Below are positions 1 through 5,196 of a stretch of 5,196 bases of DNA, piece after piece. How positions within the stretch are numbered: the stretch's first letter is position 1; each line of letters starts with the position of its first letter. The stretch lies in NCBI GenBank assembly GCA_001780825.1, contig MFIX01000028.1:11441-16636 (forward strand), read 5' to 3'. This DNA comes from Candidatus Glassbacteria bacterium RIFCSPLOWO2_12_FULL_58_11. GTDB taxonomy: Bacteria; Gemmatimonadota; Glassbacteria; GWA2-58-10. The position numbers and the translations under genes were made by a program. A model generated the notes under the pieces. It saw only the letters and a program-made list of their open reading frames with translations. It searched no databases and was not told the DNA's origin.

Positions 1-406
1 GAGCCAGGAGATTTCCAACGCCACCTCAATATCACAGATGGCGGCTATCGAAGCGCTGGAGGGACCGCAGGACAGCGTGGCGATGATGGTCAAGGCTTTT
101 GACGAGCGCCGGGTTTACCTGGTGGATCGCCTTAATGCGATCCCGGGCGTAAGCTGCATAAAACCCCAGGGTGCTTTTTACGCTTTCCCGGATTTCAGCG
201 CCTACCACGGAAAGTCATTCAACGGCAAGAAAATCCAGGGCAGCGTCGATTTGAGCAATTACCTGCTGGAAGAGATGAAAGTCGGCGTGGTACCGGGAGG
301 CGGCTTCGGCACGGATGCCAACCAGCGGCTCAGTTACGCCACCTCGATGGCGGCGATCAAGAAAGGGCTGGATCGGATCGAAGAGGGCTTGAAAAAACTC
401 GCCTGA
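1..406 (+). CDS. Class I PLP-dependent aminotransferase, aspartate aminotransferase type (C-terminal part, 5' end missing)
   Basis: The reading frame is open from base 2 and ends with TGA at 404-406, giving 134 C-terminal residues of an enzyme usually near 400 residues. It begins with SQEISNATSISQ, matching the 'SxSTSNPTSIAQ' block that follows the PLP-lysine region in bacterial AspB/AspC-type enzymes; the lysine itself lies upstream of the window. Further family blocks are KPQGAFYAFPD (residues 54-64 of the fragment), VGVVPGGGFG (94-103) and QRLSYATS (108-115). In this family the Arg of the last block (R109) binds the substrate alpha-carboxylate. The expected role is cytosolic, reversible amino-group transfer between aspartate (or a related amino acid) and 2-oxoglutarate. 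Exact substrate choice cannot be read from this part; prephenate- or aromatic-accepting members share these blocks, so no symbol is given. The gene converges with the GWxTD gene and is followed after 24 bases by a strong hairpin terminator. Confidence 0.9.
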   Translation, partial: SQEISNATSISQMAAIEALEGPQDSVAMMVKAFDERRVYLVDRLNAIPGVSCIKPQGAFYAFPDFSAYHGKSFNGKKIQGSVDLSNYLLEEMKVGVVPGGGFGTDANQRLSYATSMAAIKKGLDRIEEGLKKLA

Positions 407-424
407 TCAGAGCAGGTCAGTACG

Positions 425-463
425 AAAAAAAGCCCGGGCGGCGGCTCCGCTGCCCGGGCTTTT
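425..463. terminator. Bidirectional intrinsic terminator between convergent genes
   Basis: A perfect 9-bp stem (AGCCCGGGC at 431-439 with GCCCGGGCT at 452-460) continues inward through one G-T wobble to a 13-bp stem with a four-base loop (444-447). An A-run at 425-431 precedes it and TTT at 461-463 follows. Read on the + strand it ends the aminotransferase mRNA with a short U-tract. Read on the - strand it has a longer U-tract (complement of the A-run) and lies just past the stop codon of the GWxTD gene at 487. It fills the 80-base gap between the two convergent stop codons. Confidence 0.85.
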
Positions 464-486
464 ATATTTGATGATTTACAGTCGGA

Positions 487-2817
487 TCACTTGACAATAT
501 AGAACTTGGTCTGGCGGGTTATCTTTTTCCCGGTGGCCGTATCGGTGACCACGACACTCAGGTTGTACTCCCCCGCAGGCGAATCGCTGATATCGATCGA
601 GATGTATTCCGCCTGGGCCAGGCGGTCCGGGTTGCCTTCCTTGTCGAAAGTCAGAGTGATCTTGCCCTTGTCCTCCGCGCGGCTCAGAACATTAGCCAGC
701 GGGGCGAAAATCTTGGCGGCGATATTGCGGTCCAGCTTTTCCGCCTGGATGGTGAAATCCACATTGTACTTCTTTTTCTTTTCTTCCGAGAGGGTCAGAT
801 TGTAGATCTCGTAGTAGACAAAGACCGCCATCTCCTGACGGAAAGTGCGCGAGGGCAGCGGCATTACATTGTACTGGCCGCGGGTGAACTTGCCCGGTTT
901 GCCGCCGTCGAAGGGGGTAATATTGGAGGCCAGAACGATCTGGCTGACATTGAAGTCGTCGGGCTTATACTGGGTCACATCGAGATCGCCCTTGAAGATG
1001 CCGAGGTGCTCGGAGCCCAGGTCTTTGACGCTGACTGAATAGTGATAGTTGCCCGGCGGCAGGTTCATCGCCTGTTTGTCCACCAGCAGCAGCCCCCTGT
1101 TCTCCTTGTCCGGCTCCTGGCTCAGTTGGTAGCTGCGACGGTTGTAGGAGCGCTTGACTTCCTTCCAATCCTGGTCGAATACCGCGAAAGTAGCCTCGTA
1201 ATTGACCCGCACTCCAATGATATCGCGTTTGAACTCGAGCTCGTTCACCGGCAGTCCGTAAAAAATGTTCACGTTGCTGTTGGCGTTCATGGCCATGAAA
1301 TCAGCCGTGTAGTAGTAATAGTCGAGGGGCTGGCTGCCCATTTCAGGCACGTAAGTTTCGCTCTGCACTCCCTTGGTCAGCGCCGCCTCCAGCACCCTGG
1401 CCTCTTCCATGCCCCAATTGGTGGCAATCTCCTGGGAGAGAGCCCCGGGATCGTTAAAATCCGCTTTTTCATTGTACAGGCGGGCATAAATCGGGTCGAT
1501 CTCCATCCGGCTGCGGAGCAGCTCGCGCATGTTATAGGCTAAATCCGTAGCCTGGAGAGTGACGGACTGTTGCGGATTTTCCGGATCGGGCTGCTGCATG
1601 AAAGCATTGGAAAAAGGCGTCCCGACTACCGCCTCCATCAATGAGGAAGCGATAAAATAGGAGGATGTCTTTTTGACGAAATTGAAGATGTAATCATCAG
1701 GCTTGCGGCGATAGACCCAGGTCTCATTGTCCCGGATCCCGAAATTTCCCACCAGGGTCGCCTTCTGGTCCGGCTCGCCGTGTTTGATGTAAATGACCCC
1801 GCGGTCATCGTACCCCTTGGTTTGTCTCATGGTATAATGCTGTTTGGCGTAATTGAGACGCCGGTAGTGCTCGACCAGGCGCTCATTGTACTCGGTAGTC
1901 GGCGAGGGATCGCGGCTTTTCCAGAACTTGCGGAAGAAATTGATTTTCTGCTCGATGGTCCTCGATTTCTGGTACTCTGATTTTTCGTCGGGATGAATGG
2001 TATCGATGATGTCACGGTACATTTCTCCGGCCGCGATATCGTTCAAATCATCCAGGCATTGGAAATAATAGACGCTGGCGATTCGGTTATCGTCTTGTAC
2101 AAAAAATGCCCTGGCCATCAGAAGCTTTTCCAGGGCGGTCATTTTCTCCGGGCCCTCGCTGGAAAGGTCCGCCAGAATTGCATCCGCTGTCTCTTTATTG
2201 TAAATGTCCAAAAAGCCGAGGCCCATACTGTAAATCGATTCACTCTGGTCCGGATTCGTTTCCAGCAGACGCTGGAAAAGATCGAGCGCTTTTCTGTTCT
2301 GGCCGGTGGAGCGGTACAGCTCTCCCAGATGCTCGCTTGCATCGTGGGCCTTGTGATCGACTGTCACTATGTTTTCCAGCAGATTGATCGCGATCTCGTA
2401 ATTGGCCGGATCCTTGTCCTTGACCAACTTTTCGGCGGACATCCAGTTCGCGTCGAGATAAGTCTTCGCGTTGATCGGATATTTCTGCCAGGTCCCGAAA
2501 GGCAGGTGATACCCGGCTTTTGCGGCATCCAGGAAATACTGCGCAGCCTGGTCCATGGCGTTTTTTCGGCTCTGTTCGCCGATAATCGAGACTCCGAGCC
2601 AGAACTGCGCTTCTCCGGTGCCCGGGCTTCGAGTCACGACCTCATTCAGGACCGCGGATGCCGCGCCGAAATTGCCTCCAAGTATCATCCCTTTCGCCTG
2701 GTCCAGCTTGGCCTGGATCTGCGGATCAACACCGGTCGCCGCCGCCTGCTGCGCATAGAGCGTCGGAGAACTCGCTAAAAGGAGAGCCATCACCAAATTG
2801 TGAAAATAGCGAAGCAT
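487..2817 (-). CDS. Secreted TPR-like protein with a GWxTD domain, function unknown
   Basis: This is a 776-residue protein from the start chosen here. Residues 1-22 (MLRYFHNLVMALLLASSPTLYA) form a signal peptide with likely cleavage before QQ23; no lipobox cysteine is present, so a periplasmic or otherwise exported soluble protein is expected. Residues about 30-270 are helical and TPR-like, including a 'LGELYRSTGQNRKALDLFQRLLETNP' type repeat at about 164-189. Residues about 291-371 match the GWxTD domain: FWKSRDPSP (298-306), the YNERLVEHYRRLNYA stretch, GYDDRG (335-340), IYIKHGEPD (342-350) and ETWVYRR. The signature Trp and Thr are replaced (GYDDRG instead of GWxTDRG). The C-terminal part is beta-rich, with two 'PxGxYxxSVxVxD' blocks (587-599 and 747-759), as in other GWxTD proteins. 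No enzymatic role is established for the family. The start was moved from an in-frame ATG at 2832 to 2817 because AAGGAG lies six bases before the latter. The gene is divergent from ileS and convergent with the aminotransferase gene. Confidence 0.85.
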   Translation of the reverse strand: MLRYFHNLVMALLLASSPTLYAQQAAATGVDPQIQAKLDQAKGMILGGNFGAASAVLNEVVTRSPGTGEAQFWLGVSIIGEQSRKNAMDQAAQYFLDAAKAGYHLPFGTWQKYPINAKTYLDANWMSAEKLVKDKDPANYEIAINLLENIVTVDHKAHDASEHLGELYRSTGQNRKALDLFQRLLETNPDQSESIYSMGLGFLDIYNKETADAILADLSSEGPEKMTALEKLLMARAFFVQDDNRIASVYYFQCLDDLNDIAAGEMYRDIIDTIHPDEKSEYQKSRTIEQKINFFRKFWKSRDPSPTTEYNERLVEHYRRLNYAKQHYTMRQTKGYDDRGVIYIKHGEPDQKATLVGNFGIRDNETWVYRRKPDDYIFNFVKKTSSYFIASSLMEAVVGTPFSNAFMQQPDPENPQQSVTLQATDLAYNMRELLRSRMEIDPIYARLYNEKADFNDPGALSQEIATNWGMEEARVLEAALTKGVQSETYVPEMGSQPLDYYYYTADFMAMNANSNVNIFYGLPVNELEFKRDIIGVRVNYEATFAVFDQDWKEVKRSYNRRSYQLSQEPDKENRGLLLVDKQAMNLPPGNYHYSVSVKDLGSEHLGIFKGDLDVTQYKPDDFNVSQIVLASNITPFDGGKPGKFTRGQYNVMPLPSRTFRQEMAVFVYYEIYNLTLSEEKKKKYNVDFTIQAEKLDRNIAAKIFAPLANVLSRAEDKGKITLTFDKEGNPDRLAQAEYISIDISDSPAGEYNLSVVVTDTATGKKITRQTKFYIVK

Positions 2818-2823
2818 CTTGTA

Positions 2824-2829
2824 CTCCTT
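2824..2829 (-). promoter_or_regulatory. Shine-Dalgarno site that sets the GWxTD gene start
   Basis: AAGGAG on the - strand lies six bases before the ATG at 2817-2815. The longer in-frame ATG at 2832-2830 directly abuts this site and has no comparable purine-rich site upstream. The start at 2817 also leaves a compact signal peptide starting MLRYF. The five extra codons of the longer reading (MKEYK) are therefore mostly the ribosome binding site read as protein. Confidence 0.8.
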
Positions 2830-2832
2830 CAT

Positions 2833-3443
2833 AACTCAAAAGGTTATCAGAATGCTTTAATTTGAAGGATCCGGTAATAAAGTCAAGCTTAAAGTGGGAA
2901 AATTAAAAATACACCGTTCAAAACATAAATGCAACAAAATGAATATATCGCACCGGCTTATCCCCTCCCGCGCTTTCCCTTGCCCCGCGCCCCTTGACTG
3001 TGGAGGATTCTTCCGGGAGGTTCTTCTTTCGACAACCTTGAGCGCAGCCGCAAAATATCCCCGTATTCCGGTTCAGCGCAAGGCGGCTGGATCATATCTA
3101 AACATTGATACACGACAATATCCGGTAAGTTCAGAGAAAATTCAACTTCGGATCCGAAACCCCGCGATTTGAACGATTGCCGGCCGGGAGAACTATTCTT
3201 TTCGAACTGCCCTTTGAGTTTAATGAATCCTGGATCGGCCGGGGTATTTCGGATGCGGCTTTTCTTGTCCGGATTGCCTTTGAGTTTTAATGCTGCTATT
3301 CCAAAGCCGGCAGCGCTCGAGAAGTTTTTATTGAGCTTTGGCTTTGCCACACGGCCTGAAGACTCTTTGTGGCAGCCCGCCTTTTCCTAAGCGAATCTAA
3401 CCCGGAAGGGCTTTTGGAAAGCCTTATAATCCAGCCATTTTGC
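2833..3443. other. Long intergenic region between divergent genes, no convincing gene
   Basis: Bases 2833-2945 are AT-rich and should hold the promoter of the GWxTD gene. A TTGACT (- strand, 2886-2881) is a possible -35 box, but no good -10 box follows at standard spacing, so the promoter is not assigned. From about 2950 the base composition becomes mixed. Small open frames on both strands here (2894-3172, 2958-3350 and 3169-3390) lack clear ribosome binding sites and recognisable domains, and overlap each other, so they are not called as genes. A perfect 12-bp palindrome lies at 3147-3158 (TTCGGATCCGAA), and degenerate direct repeats occupy about 3180-3350 (listed separately). Confidence 0.6.
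3179..3350. repeat. Degenerate tandem direct repeats, about 55-70 bases per unit
   Basis: Two units share the core CCTTTGAGTTT (3211-3221 and 3277-3287, 66 bases apart). The match extends to TGCC(C)TTTGAGTTT(T)AATG at 3208-3225 and 3275-3292, with similar flanks such as TTCTT before the core. GCCGG-containing boundaries recur at 3182-3187, 3237-3242 and 3305-3310. A third, more decayed unit may follow at about 3306-3350, with TTGAGCTTTGGCTTTGCC. Read on the - strand the units give similar peptides (ALKLKGNPDKKS, FIKLKGQFEKNS), but I treat this as a result of the DNA repeat, not proof of a protein. It could be a small fragment of a genome-wide intergenic repeat family. Confidence 0.45.
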
Positions 3444-3472
3444 TTGCCAATTGGCCAATGAAATCATATATT
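3444..3472 (+). promoter_or_regulatory. Sigma-70-like promoter for ileS
   Basis: TTGCCA (3444-3449) as the -35 box and TATATT (3467-3472) as the -10 box each match consensus at five of six bases and are separated by 17 bases. Transcription would begin near 3479 and give a leader of about 80 bases before the ileS ATG. Two overlapping palindromes, GCCAATTGGC (3446-3455) and TTGGCCAA (3451-3458), cover the end of the -35 box and the first part of the spacer, where a repressor could bind. This is a motif match only; the surrounding sequence is AT-rich, which raises the chance of a false match. Confidence 0.5.
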
Positions 3473-3490
3473 TATAGTCTTTAATCATTC

Positions 3491-3536
3491 TTTCAGCCGG
3501 CGGTCAGGGCTGGGCGGTCCGGCGCCGGAGTTGAAA
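3491..3536 (+). promoter_or_regulatory. Imperfect hairpin in the ileS leader
   Basis: TTTCA (3491-3495) pairs with TGAAA (3532-3536), and CCGGCG (3497-3502) pairs with CGCCGG (3523-3528). A small asymmetric internal loop (G3496 against AGT 3529-3531) separates the two stems, and the apical loop is 20 bases of G-rich sequence. It lies between the proposed promoter and the ileS start codon, 24 bases before the ATG. There is no T-run after it, so it is not an intrinsic terminator, and it does not resemble a T-box leader. A role in translation or mRNA stability is only a possibility. Confidence 0.3.
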
Positions 3537-3560
3537 TTCAGACCCAGGCCTAAAAAGAAA

Positions 3561-5196
3561 ATGTTCAAAGAATATCAAAAAGAATTCAGGCCTTCAGAGC
3601 TGGAAAACGAAATCCTGGCATTCTGGGAAGAACGCGGAATCTTCGAGAAAAGCGTCAGGCAGAATGCAGATGGCCCGCGGTTCGTATTCTATGAGGGGCC
3701 GCCTACCGCCAACGGCAAACCGGGGATCCATCACGTTATCAGCAGGACGATCAAAGACCTCGTTTGTCGCTATTACACCATGCTGGGCTACCATGTTCCA
3801 CGCAAGGCCGGCTGGGACACGCACGGCCTTCCGGTGGAGATCGAGATCGAGAAGCTGCTCGGGATCAACGGGAAGGAGCAGATCGAAAGCTACGGCGTGG
3901 AGAAGTTCAACCAGCTCTGCCGCGACAGTGTATTCAAATATGTCAAGGAGTGGGAGCAGCTCACCCAGCGCATGGGCTACTGGCTGGATTACCGCAATCC
4001 ATATATCACCTATGACCGGAACTATATCGAGTCCGTCTGGTGGCTGCTCAAGCAGATCTGGGACAAGGGGCTGCTTTACAGCGGCTATAAGATTGTCCCC
4101 TATTGCCCGCGCTGTGAGACTCCGCTCTCCAGCCACGAGGTTTCCCTGGGATACAAGGAAGTCACGGATCCCAGCGTATTTGTCAAAATGCGCCTGGCCG
4201 ATGAGCCGGATACGTATTTCCTGGTCTGGACCACGACACCCTGGACCCTGATCTCCAATGTCGCTCTGGCAGTCGGCCCCGACCACATGTACGCCCGGGT
4301 CCGCAAGGACGGCGAGACCCTGATCCTGGCCGAGGCGCTGGTGGAGGACCTGCTAGGCGCTGAGGCGCGGATCGAGGCGACCTGCGCTGGCCGGGAGCTG
4401 GCGGGCCGCAAATACCTGCGCCTGTTCGATTTTGTCGATCCGCCCGAGGGAACCGAGGCCTTCTACGTTGTCCCCGGCGACTTTGTCAGCCTGGAGGATG
4501 GAACCGGGATTGTCCATATCGCTCCGGCTTTCGGCGCGGATGACTACGAGCTGTCCCGCACCCACGGTCTGCCGCTGCTGCAGCCCGTGGACAAGCAGGG
4601 CAAGTTCACCGCCGAGGTGACTCCCTGGGCCGGCCGCTTCGTCAAGCACGCCGACAAGGAGATCATCGAAAATCTGCGGCAGCGGGGACTGCTCTTCAAG
4701 GACCAGGGCTACTCACACAATTACCCCTACTGCTGGCGCTGCGACACTCCCCTGCTCTACTATGCCCGGGCCTCCTGGTACATTAATACCAGCCGCTACA
4801 AGGACCAGCTCCTCGAAAACAGCAACAGCGTCAACTGGTTCCCCCCCGAGGTGGGCCAGGGCCGGTTCGCCGAATGGCTGGAGAACAACGTGGACTGGTC
4901 GCTGAGCCGGGACCGCTACTGGGGCACTCCGCTCAATATCTGGGTCTGCGAAGGCTGCGAGCATAAGCTCGCCGTGGGCAGCCTGGCCGAGCTGATCGAG
5001 CTGGGCGACAACGTCCCGGCTGATATCGACCTCCACAAGCCCTACGTGGACCAGATATTTCTGACCTGCCCGGAATGCGGCGGCCGGATGAAGCGGGTGC
5101 CGGAGGTGATCTACTGCTGGTTCGATTCGGGCAGCATGCCTTTCGCCCAGCTCCATTACCCCTTCGACAACCGGGAGGAGTTCGCCAGGAACTTTC
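3561..5196 (+). CDS. ileS: Isoleucyl-tRNA synthetase, type 2 (IleRS2) with swapped GXHH signature (N-terminal half, 3' end missing)
   Basis: The protein charges tRNA-Ile with isoleucine in the cytosol using ATP. The window holds 545 residues of an enzyme usually over 1,000 residues long. Visible blocks in order: N-terminal SELENEILAFWEERGIFEKSV; FYEGPPTANGKPGIHH (43-58), where the class I HxGH signature should be; AGWDTHGLPVE (83-93); a possible zinc pair C182/C185; the editing domain threonine-rich peptide WTTTPWTLISN (223-233) and GTGIVHIAPAFGADDYE (314-330), whose aspartates fit the editing pocket; YCWRC (390-394); SRDRYWGTPLNIWVC (449-463); a CPECG knuckle (503-507); and CWFDSGSMPFAQLHYP (519-534). 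The KMSKS loop and anticodon-binding domain lie beyond the window. The GIHH form is typical of a known IleRS2 subgroup. ATG 3561 fits the usual N-terminus of the family; only weak purine runs precede it, and an upstream TTG (3531) directly abuts GGAG and is unlikely. Early codons are AT-rich and later ones strongly GC-ending. Confidence 0.97.
   Translation, partial: MFKEYQKEFRPSELENEILAFWEERGIFEKSVRQNADGPRFVFYEGPPTANGKPGIHHVISRTIKDLVCRYYTMLGYHVPRKAGWDTHGLPVEIEIEKLLGINGKEQIESYGVEKFNQLCRDSVFKYVKEWEQLTQRMGYWLDYRNPYITYDRNYIESVWWLLKQIWDKGLLYSGYKIVPYCPRCETPLSSHEVSLGYKEVTDPSVFVKMRLADEPDTYFLVWTTTPWTLISNVALAVGPDHMYARVRKDGETLILAEALVEDLLGAEARIEATCAGRELAGRKYLRLFDFVDPPEGTEAFYVVPGDFVSLEDGTGIVHIAPAFGADDYELSRTHGLPLLQPVDKQGKFTAEVTPWAGRFVKHADKEIIENLRQRGLLFKDQGYSHNYPYCWRCDTPLLYYARASWYINTSRYKDQLLENSNSVNWFPPEVGQGRFAEWLENNVDWSLSRDRYWGTPLNIWVCEGCEHKLAVGSLAELIELGDNVPADIDLHKPYVDQIFLTCPECGGRMKRVPEVIYCWFDSGSMPFAQLHYPFDNREEFARNF

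Noticed and set aside
1993..2778. A 261-codon open frame on the + strand opposite the GWxTD gene, and another of 166 codons at 1042-1542
   Set aside because: Both lie antisense to a well-supported coding sequence with a signal peptide and domain blocks; their translations show no recognisable domain and look like codon-pattern shadows.
2858..2886. TTGACT (- strand, 2886-2881) with an AT-rich stretch as the GWxTD gene promoter
   Set aside because: The -35 match is good, but the hexamers at 17-20 base spacing match the -10 consensus at three of six bases or fewer, so the call is not secure.
2958..3350. A 130-codon - strand frame in the intergenic region, with repeated KLKG-type peptides
   Set aside because: It starts at GTG with no good ribosome binding site, has a low-complexity basic C-terminus, and its peptide repeats follow from the DNA repeats. 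Homologues conserved at the protein level would be needed to accept it.
2894..3390. Two short + strand frames (2894-3172 and 3169-3390) as a possible small operon
   Set aside because: No domains, signal peptide or ribosome binding sites could be supported, and the second covers the repeat patch.
3425..3430. Exact TATAAT as a -10 box for ileS
   Set aside because: No -35-like hexamer lies 16-18 bases upstream (the sequence there is CCGGAA-like); the pair at 3444/3467 is better on both boxes.
3479..3560. T-box riboswitch upstream of ileS
   Set aside because: The leader is only about 80 bases, has no antiterminator bulge sequence or terminator with a U-run, and the gene context suggests a Gram-negative lineage where ileS T-boxes are not usual.
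3594..4286. A 230-codon - strand frame and a 195-codon + strand frame over ileS
   Set aside because: They overlap the clear IleRS reading frame in other frames and have no domain logic of their own; the + strand one is rich in Arg and Ser, as expected from out-of-frame GC-rich DNA.

Overview
The window holds three protein-coding genes and one long intergenic region. From left to right these are: the 3' end of a class I PLP-dependent aminotransferase of the aspartate aminotransferase type (+ strand, cut by the left edge); a complete gene for a secreted, TPR-like GWxTD-domain protein (- strand); about 740 bases without a convincing gene; and the first half of an isoleucyl-tRNA synthetase gene (+ strand, cut by the right edge). 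No tRNA, rRNA, CRISPR array, transposase or phage gene is visible.

The organism is most likely a Gram-negative bacterium of moderate GC content. GWxTD proteins with signal peptides and TPR-like N-termini are typical of Acidobacteria, Gemmatimonadota, the FCB group and related uncultivated phyla. The isoleucyl-tRNA synthetase is of the type 2 (eukaryote-like) form seen in Bacteroidota and various other bacteria. I cannot name a phylum from this window alone.

Layout: the aminotransferase and the GWxTD gene converge on a strong hairpin (431-460) with an A-run on its left and a short T-run on its right, so it can end transcription from both sides. The GWxTD gene and ileS are divergent. Between them lies AT-rich DNA next to the GWxTD start, then a patch of degenerate direct repeats (about 3180-3350), then a good sigma-70-like promoter (3444-3472) overlapping palindromes, then an approximately 80-nt ileS leader with an imperfect hairpin. 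The three genes have no evident shared pathway: amino acid metabolism, an envelope or periplasmic protein of unknown role, and translation.

The most notable point is that the ileS product carries Gly-Ile-His-His where class I synthetases normally carry the His-x-Gly-His signature. This matches the known swapped-motif (GXHH) subgroup of type 2 IleRS, which is linked to very high mupirocin resistance. I found no sign of a wholly new system. The remaining observations concern regulatory DNA and motif variation.
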